A stretch of DNA of 64,000 nucleotides from contig NZ_NIXO01000012.1 of the NCBI RefSeq assembly GCF_002204795.1, forward strand, positions 1 to 64,000, read 5' to 3'. How positions within the stretch are numbered: position 1 is the stretch's first letter; each line of letters begins with the position of its first letter. Origin of the DNA: Pseudomonas sp. K2I15. Its GTDB lineage: Bacteria > Pseudomonadota > Gammaproteobacteria > Pseudomonadales > Pseudomonadaceae. The notes under the pieces are model-generated. The model did not search any database. It worked only from the letters and a program-made list of their open reading frames with translations, and was not told where the DNA came from. A program made the translations under genes and the position numbers. Positions 1 to 7,778 of the stretch are shown here, in pieces.

Positions 1-131
1 CGGGCTGTTTGACGTTTATTTTTGCCATCATTTTTTGCGAACGATCGACGTGAAACAGCCTGATTACGGTTCATAATGTGTCAACCATGTCCCCGCACAT
101 GTGTCCACCATGTGTCCGGTCCGTACACGCT

Positions 132-197
132 TTTGCAAAGTGACCCGCTGTAAGAGCGGAACCCTAAGTTGCCGTTACCTAAATAACGGATATGTAC
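132..197. repeat. truncated end of the catatccgtt/ccgctgtaagagcgg repeat family
   Basis: This segment matches the outer end of the large inverted-repeat element at 36300-36369: a tgaccc box, the hairpin ccgct-gtaag-agcgg, ggaacc, then gccgttac and aacggatatg. It lies about 35 bp downstream of the response-regulator stop codon, so it could act in 3'-end formation. The similarity is seen directly; the function is inference. Confidence 0.7.
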
Positions 198-231
198 TCA
201 GCCACAACTGATCAGCGCTGCCTCAGCCCTC

Positions 232-1629
232 TCACCGAACGATCTTGTCCACCTGAATCCCCAACTTCTTCAACCGGTACCAAAAGCTGCGCTCGGAAAT
301 CCCGATCTTCTGGGCTGCTGCTGCCTGCACCCCGTTGCTCTCCTGCAACGCGGCCATGATGTACGCCTTCTCCACCTCGGCCAGCGCCGCGTCCAGATCG
401 TGCGGCACACCCGGCCCGTTGCTGAGTATCACGCCCACCCCATCCTCAGCCGGTTTGGAGGCAAACAGATACGCCGGCAAATCAATGTCCTCAATCACCG
501 GCGTCGCCGCGACAATCGTCGCGCGCTCCACACAATTTTGCAGCTCACGAATATTGCCCGGCCAGGAATACGCCGCCATCGCCTGCAACGCCTCGGGGCT
601 GAAGCCGGTGATGCGCTTGCCAGCCGTCGCACTCAAGGTCTGGGCAAAATGGCGGGCCAGCGGTGCAATGTCTTCGACCCGCTCGCGCAGGGCCGGCAGA
701 GGAATCGGAAATACGTTGAGGCGGTAGTAAAGGTCTTCACGAAACTCTTTGTTCGCTACCGCATCCAGCAGATTCTTGTTGGTGGCGGCGATCACCCGCA
801 CGTCCACCTTGCGCTCGCGCGGGTCGCCCACCGGCTCGATCACCCGCTCTTGCAAGGCCCGCAGGATTTTCGCCTGCAACGCCAACGGCATGTCACCCAC
901 TTCATCGAGAAACAACGTGCCTTTGTCGGCCTGCATGAAGCGCCCGACCCGGTCCGCCACGGCACCGGTGAAGGCGCCCTTGCGGTGGCCGAACATCTCG
1001 CTTTCCAGCAAGCCTTCGGGAATCGCCGCGCAGTTGACCGCCACAAACGGCTTGTCGGCGCGGTTGCCGTGTTTGTGGATGGCACGGGCGACCATCTCTT
1101 TGCCGGTGCCGCTTTCGCCCGTCAGCAGCACCGTGGCGTTGCTGTCGCGCACCGAGTCCACGGCGTGCAGCACCCGGCGAAACGCCGGGCTGTCGCCCAC
1201 CAGGCTATCGAACTGCGCGTGTTCATCCAGCTCGGCGCGCATGCGCGCGTTGTCGCGCATGATGTCGCGAAACTGCAGGGCCTTGGCCACGGTGATGTCC
1301 AGCTCGTCGATATCGAACGGCTTGGCGATGTAGTCGTAGGCGCCGTTGCGCATCGATTGCACGGCGTTTTTCACGGTGCTGTAGGCGGTCATCACGATCA
1401 CCGGCAGCTGCGGGTAGCGCACCTTGATCTCCGCCAGCAGCGCCGGCCCGTCCATGCCGGGCATGCGCCAGTCGCTGATCACCAGGTCGATGTCTTCCTG
1501 CTCCAGCACCTTGAGCGCATGCAGGCCGTTGCCGGCGGTAAACACCTGGATCCCGCTCTGGCTCAAGGCCGACGAGAGCAAATCACAGAGCTTGGGCTCG
1601 TCGTCGACTACCAATACGTTATGCGTCAT
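232..1629 (-). CDS. sigma-54-dependent response regulator (NtrC family)
   Basis: A 465-residue transcriptional activator of RpoN promoters. Domains in order: receiver domain (acidic DDE near 9-11, phospho-acceptor D53 in SDWRMPG, K103 in KPF), a central AAA+ domain (Walker A GESGTGKE 171-178, sigma-54 contact loop GAFTGA 218-223, Walker B ending LDEVGDM near 247) and a C-terminal Fis-type helix-turn-helix. I start at the ATG at 1629 (MTHNVLVVDDEP), because longer versions only add a non-receiver tail inside the kinase gene. It overlaps the sensor-kinase stop by 11 bp, so the two are probably translationally coupled and form a cognate pair. A candidate target is the sigma-54 promoter at 7600-7616, upstream of the same unit. 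The target metabolite is unknown, and I do not recognise a named orthologue. Confidence 0.93.
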   Translation of the reverse strand: MTHNVLVVDDEPKLCDLLSSALSQSGIQVFTAGNGLHALKVLEQEDIDLVISDWRMPGMDGPALLAEIKVRYPQLPVIVMTAYSTVKNAVQSMRNGAYDYIAKPFDIDELDITVAKALQFRDIMRDNARMRAELDEHAQFDSLVGDSPAFRRVLHAVDSVRDSNATVLLTGESGTGKEMVARAIHKHGNRADKPFVAVNCAAIPEGLLESEMFGHRKGAFTGAVADRVGRFMQADKGTLFLDEVGDMPLALQAKILRALQERVIEPVGDPRERKVDVRVIAATNKNLLDAVANKEFREDLYYRLNVFPIPLPALRERVEDIAPLARHFAQTLSATAGKRITGFSPEALQAMAAYSWPGNIRELQNCVERATIVAATPVIEDIDLPAYLFASKPAEDGVGVILSNGPGVPHDLDAALAEVEKAYIMAALQESNGVQAAAAQKIGISERSFWYRLKKLGIQVDKIVR

Positions 1630-3397
1630 CACCATCCTCATCATCGCCGTCGTCTGCACCCTGGGCCGGAATGTACAGGCTGAAGGTGGCGCCGGCATCT
1701 TTCTCGCTGACACATTCGATGCTGCCGTCATGACTTTCCATGATCGAGAAGACTTTGGCCAGACCCAAGCCCGTGCCCGAGGCCTTGGTGGTGACGAATG
1801 GTGTGAAGATGCGCTCCATCATGTCCGACGGAATACCCTCGCCGGTATCGGCAATGCTGATCACCGTGTTGCCGCCCACACTGTGGATGCCCAGCGTCAG
1901 GCGACCGCCTCCGGGCATGGCGTCGATGGCGTTGAGAATCAGGTTGAGGCAGGCCTGCTTGAGCTGCTTGGCATCGGCGTAAATCGTTGCGCCGGGAGCC
2001 TGGTCGTCAATTTGCGCGTCGATGTTATGGGTCGACAGCTCTGGCCCGCAGAAGCCGAGGATTTCTTCCACCACCGGCCGTGCCGCCTGCACCGTGCGCA
2101 ACGGTGCGCTGGGTTTGGCGAAGTCGAGGAATTCGGTGATCAGGTCGTTGATCCGGCTGACTTCGCTGATCACGTATTCGAGGTGGCGCTTGTCCGTTTC
2201 CGGCAGATCGGCGCGGCGGTGCAGCAACTGGGTGGCGGTCTTGATAATGCCCAGTGGGTTGCGAATTTCGTGGGCCAGGCCCATGGCGACTTCGCCCAAC
2301 GCATGCAGGCGGTCGCGGCGGCGCAGTTGCGCTTCCAGGTGATGCAACTCACCGAGGCGCTCGGTCATGTGGTTGAAGGTGCTGCTCAGTTGCGCCAGTT
2401 CGTCACCGCCGCTGACCGCCACGCGGTGCTGATAGTTACCCGAGATCACCGCGCTGACGCCTTCGGACAAATCCCGCAGCGGCCGGGTCAGGCGTTGGGA
2501 CACCAACATGCCGGCGCCCAGGGACAATGCCGAGCTGAGCAGGAAGATCAACACGAACAGGTTGCTCTGGTTCACCAGGCCCACCAGGCTGGTGTGCCGC
2601 AGCAAGCCACTGAAAATCACCCCTTGCAGCTCGCCGGCATCGTTGAATATCGGCCAGTACAAACCGCTGTAGTTACTGGTGAACTGTTCGCTGGGCTGCT
2701 TGGTGCTGCGCAGCGCGGCTTCGATACTCGACGGAATCCGGTTGGGGTGATCGACGAAGCGCTGGGTGGAGAAAATCTCCGAGAAACCGCTGGGGTTGGC
2801 CAGGTACAAACGCAGGTCGAGGGAATGCACGTCGGCCACGCTGGTCAGGAAACTGCTGTCCAGGTACGTGGCCACCAGCAGTTGATAGTCGACGCCGTCC
2901 TCGCTGGTCTCAAAAGTGGACACCACCACACCGGTAGTCACGCCCGCCACCTGGACGGTCTGCAACACCGCATTACTCGCCAGGTTGATTTGCTTGACGA
3001 TGTCGTCGGCAGCCGTAGTGAAGACAATTTTGTGGTCACTGCTGCGGATCAGCGCAACCACGTCGATGTCGGTGGCGGCAGCAATGTCGGCGGTCAGTTT
3101 GTCGTGCTTGGCGGCCTGGCGCGACGACGGCGGCTTGGTGTAGCGCAGGAACAGTTGGGCGACCCGGGCGTTGTCGTGGAGGATGTCGCCAATCTCGTCC
3201 TTGACGATCTTGGTCGACTCCTGCAGCCAGATACGCACGTTGCTGTCGAAGATCTGCGACAACGTCGTCGCCGCCAGCTCCGCCGCGATCATCGTCGGAA
3301 TCACCGTGACCAGCCAGAACGCCAACACCAGCTTGCGCTGGACGCTCCAACGCGAAATGGCAAAGGGGCGGGCTTTTTGGCGGGTCTTGTTGATCAT
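1619..3397 (-). CDS. membrane sensor histidine kinase
   Basis: A 592-residue kinase. There is a first membrane segment near residues 25-45, a large periplasmic sensing region of about 46-278, a second membrane segment near 279-300, HAMP near 300-352, then HisKA with phospho-accepting H376 in LAHEIRNPLG and an HATPase_c domain (N-box LNLILNAIDAM, G1 box DTGEGIP). It presumably phosphorylates the downstream sigma-54 regulator, whose start it overlaps by 11 bp. Its own start shares one base with the stop of the upstream acyltransferase gene (TGATG), so all three are probably co-translated. The periplasmic sensor looks like a two-membrane-span, Cache-like arrangement, but I cannot assign a ligand. 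Confidence 0.93.
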   Translation of the reverse strand: MINKTRQKARPFAISRWSVQRKLVLAFWLVTVIPTMIAAELAATTLSQIFDSNVRIWLQESTKIVKDEIGDILHDNARVAQLFLRYTKPPSSRQAAKHDKLTADIAAATDIDVVALIRSSDHKIVFTTAADDIVKQINLASNAVLQTVQVAGVTTGVVVSTFETSEDGVDYQLLVATYLDSSFLTSVADVHSLDLRLYLANPSGFSEIFSTQRFVDHPNRIPSSIEAALRSTKQPSEQFTSNYSGLYWPIFNDAGELQGVIFSGLLRHTSLVGLVNQSNLFVLIFLLSSALSLGAGMLVSQRLTRPLRDLSEGVSAVISGNYQHRVAVSGGDELAQLSSTFNHMTERLGELHHLEAQLRRRDRLHALGEVAMGLAHEIRNPLGIIKTATQLLHRRADLPETDKRHLEYVISEVSRINDLITEFLDFAKPSAPLRTVQAARPVVEEILGFCGPELSTHNIDAQIDDQAPGATIYADAKQLKQACLNLILNAIDAMPGGGRLTLGIHSVGGNTVISIADTGEGIPSDMMERIFTPFVTTKASGTGLGLAKVFSIMESHDGSIECVSEKDAGATFSLYIPAQGADDGDDEDGDDA

Positions 3398-4521
3398 CAG
3401 GTTTCGCTTATCGCAGCAGCCATGGCAGGGTCGGATCGATCCGGTCGAAGAAACACTTTTGCAACGAACAGCGCACGGTTGACCAGCCAGTTACGGTGGC
3501 GGAAAAACATGCTGTTGCCCTGGAACTCGCAGCCCAGCAGCAACTTGCTGGCATAGCCGGCCTGACCACACTCATATAACGCAATATCGTTGCGAATACA
3601 GTAGTCGACATTGGTTAACCAACTGCGCACGGCCAGGCTGTACTCACGGCTGTAATCAATGTCTTCACCGAAAAACTTGTCAATCAGGCGATCCTGGTTC
3701 AGCAGGATCAGGTTGAACGCCACCAGTTGCTCGTCCACCCAATAAAGCACACAGACCGCACGTTCTTGCAGCTGTTCAAGGATACCGGTGAAATAGTCCG
3801 CCGGCAGTCGTTCGAACTGCAAATCGGAGCGTTCCAGGGTGGCCTCATACAACGTCATGATTCGCGGCAGTACGTCGTCGATATTACGTCGCCACTCAAC
3901 ACGCGGGCCCGGCGCACGCAGTTTGCGGCGCAGGTCTTTGCGGGTGGCTTTGTCCAGGGAACCCAGGTAGGCGTCCACTGAACCAAAAGGGATCGGCAAT
4001 AATGCCGTCGGCAGGCTGGGCATGCTCTGAAAGCCCGCGCCAAGGCAGCTGTTTGACCAGCCTTCATCCTTGGTCGGTGCGTCCTTGACCGCCACCAGCC
4101 CAACGCCGAACACATCGGCATCCTGGCGCGCAGCGGCGAGCAACTGCGCAAGCAATGCCTGGCGCCCTGATTCGGGAACGTGGCTGGCGATACCCGCATT
4201 GCACTGTTCTGCCACCGGCGAGCCGATGGCATACAGGCCCAACTTCAAAACACCCGGCCACAGTCGCTCCAGGCGCTCGGTAAAGCGCTTACCCATGCCC
4301 GACACGGTCGTGTCGAGGCGATAACGCGTGATGAACGCGGGTGCGACCGCCACCAGCGTTGCATCGTCAAACACCGCGAGGTAGCGCCATTGAAAGTCAT
4401 CAATGGCGGCGTTTTCCACGGCCACGTAATAGTCCCAATCCTCCAGGGCACCGGGAAAACAGTCGTTCCAGGCACTGCGTTCGATGGCCCGAATGGTCGA
4501 AAAGGCTTGGGCGATAATCAC
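3397..4521 (-). CDS. GNAT/BioF2-like acyltransferase
   Basis: A 374-residue protein resembling the GNAT-fold acyltransferases of the FemAB/BioF2 type. A basic stretch TRKDLRRKLR sits mid-protein, and the C-terminal half contains ALYECGQAGYASKLLLGC followed by FFRHRN, as in cytosolic members of that group. The acyl donor and acceptor are unknown. I chose the GTG at 4521, preceded by AAGGAAA with good spacing. The longer TTG-start version would read into a REP sequence (4532-4557), which is unlikely to be native coding sequence. The stop overlaps the kinase ATG by one base. Being locked in one transcript with an aminotransferase suggests it may acylate an amine or amino acid made by the pathway, but that is inference. 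Confidence 0.8.
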   Translation of the reverse strand: MIIAQAFSTIRAIERSAWNDCFPGALEDWDYYVAVENAAIDDFQWRYLAVFDDATLVAVAPAFITRYRLDTTVSGMGKRFTERLERLWPGVLKLGLYAIGSPVAEQCNAGIASHVPESGRQALLAQLLAAARQDADVFGVGLVAVKDAPTKDEGWSNSCLGAGFQSMPSLPTALLPIPFGSVDAYLGSLDKATRKDLRRKLRAPGPRVEWRRNIDDVLPRIMTLYEATLERSDLQFERLPADYFTGILEQLQERAVCVLYWVDEQLVAFNLILLNQDRLIDKFFGEDIDYSREYSLAVRSWLTNVDYCIRNDIALYECGQAGYASKLLLGCEFQGNSMFFRHRNWLVNRALFVAKVFLRPDRSDPAMAAAISET

Positions 4522-4531
4522 AACGTTTCCT

Positions 4532-4631
4532 TGTAGGAGCGAGCTTGCTCGCGAAAAACTCAAGCGCGCCGCGTTAAACCAGACAGAACGCGTGTTCGTT
4601 CACGTCCTTCGCGAGCAAGCTCGCTCCTACA
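4532..4631. repeat. REPIN (paired REPs) between hydrolase and acyltransferase genes
   Basis: Two inverted copies of tgtaggagcgagcttgctcg flank about 50 bp. This is the arrangement of a REPIN, the short non-autonomous palindromic elements common in P. fluorescens. It supplies the last codons of the hydrolase gene (stop at 4574). Confidence 0.9.
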
Positions 4632-5461
4632 GGAACAGCGTGTTGTTCGACAAACTCGGCGCTCAGTTCGATCACACGACGGTACTGCAGGTCGACGGTG
4701 ATCATGTGGTAGCAGTTGTCCAGCAGGATCTTGGTCACGGGGCCGCCGAGGTGGCGTTCCACGTAATCGGCGTTCCAGCGGCTGGTGATGTCATCCTCGA
4801 TGGAATGCAGTACCAGGGCTGGGGTCTTGATCGATGGCATGAGTTTCTTCACCACGGCGTTCATCCAGTGCAACTCGCGCACCGTGACGCCCTCCATGGT
4901 CAATAGCCCCGCCTGGCTGCTCTCCCCTTCCTTCATCTGCCGCTCGACGATGGCCCGAAGGCGCTCGTTCTTGATGCCGTAGGGCGGTTTTTCAGTGAAG
5001 CGGAACAGGCGCACACCGAAGGGAATACGGATCAGCAAGGGCGTGATGAACGCCATCTTGTTGATGCTCCAGCCGTCGTACTTCAAGGTGGTGGAGTACA
5101 TCAACAAGCCAGCGACCTGGCCGGGGAACTGCGACGCCACGTACATCGACATCACCGCGCCCATCGACAAACCGCCGACAAACACCTGCTCGTGGCGCTG
5201 TTTCACCGCCACGAACGTCTTGCGCACGCCTTCGTACCAGTCCTGCCAGCCGGTGGCTTGCAGGTCGCTGTTGTCCCCGCAGTGCCCGGCCAGGGTCGGC
5301 ACGTACACCGTGCAGTTGCCGACTTTGGCCAAGCCCTGGGCCACCCGACGGAGTTCCGTCGGGGTGCCCGTCAGGCCGTGGATCAACAGGATCCCGATCG
5401 GACCGCTACCGAGAACGAAGCCGGCATCACCTTCACCGAGGTCGATCTCGTGCAGGTTCAC
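4574..5461 (-). CDS. alpha/beta hydrolase (carboxylesterase/lipase-like)
   Basis: A 295-residue serine hydrolase. It shows the oxyanion HG at 28-29, nucleophile S99 in GGLSMG, acid D223 or D224 in HSIEDD and the catalytic H252 in NCYHM, the layout of monoacylglycerol-lipase or carboxylesterase-like enzymes. There is no signal peptide, so it is probably cytoplasmic. The start is GTG at 5461, in a 4-bp GTGA overlap with the aminotransferase stop, so the genes are coupled. The last 18 residues (278-295, containing GASLLAKDVNEHAF) are encoded by the REPIN at 4532-4631, so the native C-terminus was probably replaced or extended by repeat insertion. Substrate unknown; it could hydrolyse or acyl-transfer a pathway intermediate. 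Confidence 0.88.
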   Translation of the reverse strand: MNLHEIDLGEGDAGFVLGSGPIGILLIHGLTGTPTELRRVAQGLAKVGNCTVYVPTLAGHCGDNSDLQATGWQDWYEGVRKTFVAVKQRHEQVFVGGLSMGAVMSMYVASQFPGQVAGLLMYSTTLKYDGWSINKMAFITPLLIRIPFGVRLFRFTEKPPYGIKNERLRAIVERQMKEGESSQAGLLTMEGVTVRELHWMNAVVKKLMPSIKTPALVLHSIEDDITSRWNADYVERHLGGPVTKILLDNCYHMITVDLQYRRVIELSAEFVEQHAVPVGASLLAKDVNEHAFCLV

Positions 5462-6852
5462 CGTTTGGTCGCCCGCACAAGCAGTTGCTCGAGCAGTTTC
5501 AGGCCCAGGTCGATTTCCGGGTAGCTGATTTCCAGCGACGGTGCCAGGGTGATCACGTTTTTGTAGTAGCCGCCCACGTCGAGGATCAGGCCGAGTTTCT
5601 GACCGTCAACCACCATGTCCCCCTTCATGCCTTCCTCGACCATGTAGTCCAGGGTGGCCTTGTCCGGGGTGAAGCCGTCCGGGCCGCAGATTTCGCAGCG
5701 CAGGGCCAGGCCCAGGCCATCGACGTCGCCGATGATCGGGAAGCGTTTTTGCAGCTCTTGCAGGCCGGCCAGGAAGTATTTGCCCTTGGCCATGACCATC
5801 GCGCCGTAGTCGACTTCGCTGGTCATCTTGAACATTTCCAGGCCTACCGCAGTACCCAATGGGTTTGAGGCGAAGGTGGAGTGAGTGGAGCCTGGCGGGA
5901 AGATTTTCGGGTTGATCAACTCTTCCTTGGCCCAGATGCCGCCCAGCGGGTTCAGGCCGTTGGTCAGTGCCTTGCCGAAGACGATCACGTCAGGTTTGAC
6001 GTCGAAGTGTTCGATCGACCACAGCTTGCCGGTACGCCAGAAGCCCATCTGGATTTCGTCAACGACCATCAGGATGCCGTGCTGGTCCAGGACCTGCTTC
6101 AGCTCGCTGTAGAAGTTCATCGGCGGGATCACGTAGCCGCCGGTGCCCTGGATCGGCTCGACGTAGAAGGCTGCGTATTCGCACTGGTTGGTTTTCGGGT
6201 CCCAAACGCCGTTGTATTCAGTTTCGAACAGACGGGCGAACTGCTGCACGCAGTGGCTGCCGTATTCTTCCTTGGTCATGCCTTTAGGGCCGCGGAAGTG
6301 GTACGGGAACGGGATGAAATTGGCACGCTCGCCGAAGTGGCCGTAGCGGCGACGGTAGCGGAAACTCGAAGTGATCGACGACGCGCCGAGGGTACGGCCG
6401 TGGTAGCCACCTTCGAAGGCGAACATCAGGCTCTTGCCGTTGGAAGCGTTACGCACCACTTTCAAGGAGTCTTCGATGGACTGCGAACCGCCGACGTTAA
6501 AGTGCACACGACCGTCGAGGCCGAATTTTTTCTTGGCGTCGACTGCGATCATTTCCGACAGCTCGATCTTGCCTTTGTGCAGGTACTGGCTGGCGATTTG
6601 CGGCAGGGTATCGATCTGCTGTTTCAGCGCGTTGTTCAGGCGTGGGTTGGCGTAACCGAAGTTAACGGCCGAGTACCACATTTGCAGGTCGAGATAAGCC
6701 TGGTCTTCGGTGTCCCACACGTAGGAGCCTTCGCAACGGCTGAAAATGCGCGGAGGGTCGATGTAGTGAACGGTGTCGCCGTAGGAGCAGTACTTGGCTT
6801 CTTTATCCAGAAGAACCTGGTCTTCTGCGCTGGCAATACGGATATCAGACAT
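5458..6852 (-). CDS. class III PLP-dependent aminotransferase
   Basis: A 464-residue fold-type I aminotransferase. PLP-binding signatures are DEIQMG (D265, E266) and the Schiff-base lysine K294 in VFGKALTNG; FEGGYHGRT (147-154) is the typical loop. Known members move amino groups between omega-amino compounds or amino acids and 2-oxo acids or aldehydes. I start at ATG 6852 (MSDIRIAS), because the upstream in-frame extension overlaps the phosphatase gene and is low-complexity. It overlaps the phosphatase end by 8 bp and the hydrolase start by 4 bp. Pairing with a HAD phosphatase suggests a phosphorylated intermediate is transaminated and dephosphorylated, as in serine-type pathways. The real substrate is unknown. 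Confidence 0.92.
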   Translation of the reverse strand: MSDIRIASAEDQVLLDKEAKYCSYGDTVHYIDPPRIFSRCEGSYVWDTEDQAYLDLQMWYSAVNFGYANPRLNNALKQQIDTLPQIASQYLHKGKIELSEMIAVDAKKKFGLDGRVHFNVGGSQSIEDSLKVVRNASNGKSLMFAFEGGYHGRTLGASSITSSFRYRRRYGHFGERANFIPFPYHFRGPKGMTKEEYGSHCVQQFARLFETEYNGVWDPKTNQCEYAAFYVEPIQGTGGYVIPPMNFYSELKQVLDQHGILMVVDEIQMGFWRTGKLWSIEHFDVKPDVIVFGKALTNGLNPLGGIWAKEELINPKIFPPGSTHSTFASNPLGTAVGLEMFKMTSEVDYGAMVMAKGKYFLAGLQELQKRFPIIGDVDGLGLALRCEICGPDGFTPDKATLDYMVEEGMKGDMVVDGQKLGLILDVGGYYKNVITLAPSLEISYPEIDLGLKLLEQLLVRATKR

Positions 6853-7549
6853 GGTGGAAGAGTTCCTGATTGTCGGAAGAGGTGCTGAAAGAATTGGCGT
6901 TGGCGGCGATGCCCTGAGGCAGCTTGGCCAGCAATGCAGGCAGTTCGGCAAAGGTGTCGAACCGCACGTAAGGGATGTTGTTGGTTTCGCAGTAGTCAGC
7001 CAGGCTGGCCTTGGCGAAGACGAAGTCGGCGGTGGAGGCCACACACATGTCGGACTTGCCGTCGCCGATCACCAGCACGCGCTTGTTGCGCGGGGTGGAC
7101 TTGCACTTGCAGTTGCCGGAAGCAGCACGGCACGCATCGCTGGAATACGGAAAGTCGATGCGCCAGCTGTTCTGGTCGACCTGGCGCAGGCGGTTGGCGA
7201 GGATCGGCAGCAAGGTCACGTAGTTGCGCGACAGAATCCGCGCGATGCCTTGTTCGATGCCGTCGCTGACCACTTCAATGGAAGCGCCCAGGCCCATGAC
7301 GTGGTCGACGAAGTCCGGGAAGTCCGGGTCGATCTCAACGCTGTCGAAGTAGGCCAGCAACTCGGCCGGGGTCGCCTTGATCAGCGCCAGTTGACGGCTC
7401 AGGCATTCGCGCGAACCGATGTGCCCATCCAGCCATTCCTGTTCGATGGTTTCCCACTCGGGGCCGGCGAAGCGTTGGAGGACGTTGTCGATAACGTCGG
7501 TGGGGGTGATGGTCCCGTCGAAGTCACACACGATATGCCAGTGGATCAT
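6845..7549 (-). CDS. HAD-IB (MtnX-like) phosphatase
   Basis: A 234-residue haloacid-dehalogenase-superfamily phosphatase of the subclass that includes phosphoserine phosphatase and MtnX. The catalytic DxD motif is DFDGT (D9, D11), and the metal-binding motif is GDGKSD (D163, D167). A cysteine motif C140-x6-C147-x-C149 lies just before the last motif and may be structural or metal-binding. ATG 7549 has AGGTAA nine bases upstream; ATG 7555 is possible but too close to that site. It is the first gene of the six-gene minus-strand unit and follows the sigma-54 promoter at 7600-7616. The family also has MtnX-type methionine-salvage members, but no other mtn gene is nearby. Confidence 0.88.
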   Translation of the reverse strand: MIHWHIVCDFDGTITPTDVIDNVLQRFAGPEWETIEQEWLDGHIGSRECLSRQLALIKATPAELLAYFDSVEIDPDFPDFVDHVMGLGASIEVVSDGIEQGIARILSRNYVTLLPILANRLRQVDQNSWRIDFPYSSDACRAASGNCKCKSTPRNKRVLVIGDGKSDMCVASTADFVFAKASLADYCETNNIPYVRFDTFAELPALLAKLPQGIAANANSFSTSSDNQELFHHV

Positions 7550-7599
7550 CTGCATTTACCTATGAAGTAGGAACGCGCTGTTGCGCTTGCAGGGGATAG

Positions 7600-7616
7600 A
7601 GCATGGAGTGTGCCAA
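7600..7616 (-). promoter_or_regulatory. sigma-54 (-24/-12) promoter
   Basis: On the minus strand this reads TTGGCACACTCCATGCT. It matches the RpoN consensus (YTGGCACG-N4-TTGCW) at the -24 element TTGGCAC and the -12 TGC followed by T, with exactly 12 bases from GG to GC. A start near 7590 would give a leader of about 40 nt before the phosphatase ATG. Its operon encodes a sigma-54 activator. Confidence 0.75.
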
Positions 7617-7680
7617 GTGCCTCTAACCCATATATTCCGGGGCTTATGTAGGTATTTCCTTACGGCTGTACCGGAACTGG

Positions 7681-7709
7681 CTACAATTTTTGTAGGTTGC
7701 TACAACCTA
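7681..7709. promoter_or_regulatory. overlapping palindromes, candidate enhancer (UAS) for the sigma-54 regulator
   Basis: Half-sites CTACAA (7681-7686), TTGTAG (7690-7695) and CTACAA (7700-7705) recur every 9-10 bp. They create the palindromes CTACAATTTTTGTAG and TAGGTTGCTACAACCTA. The array lies about 92-120 bp upstream of the predicted start of the phosphatase operon, the usual distance for enhancer-binding activators. It could instead be an operator for the divergent mipA-like gene. Confidence 0.6.
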
Positions 7710-7778
7710 GATGAGTGCTTGCCTAAGGTCGGGTGTTTGCGCGTTCATGCGCGCATGTTCACAAAAGGAAATGGCTCC

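Noticed and set aside
1424..3556. Long plus-strand open frame opposite the sensor kinase (about 710 codons)
   Set aside because: It is antisense to a clear kinase with all motifs; high GC makes long opposite-strand frames common, and its translation has no recognisable domain.
4522..4563. TTG-start extension of the acyltransferase gene
   Set aside because: The added residues come from a REP arm, and the GTG at 4521 has a better ribosome-binding site.
7725..7741. A second RpoN promoter facing the mipA-like gene
   Set aside because: Only GG and TTGC at correct spacing match; most -24 bases fail, so it is not listed as a feature.
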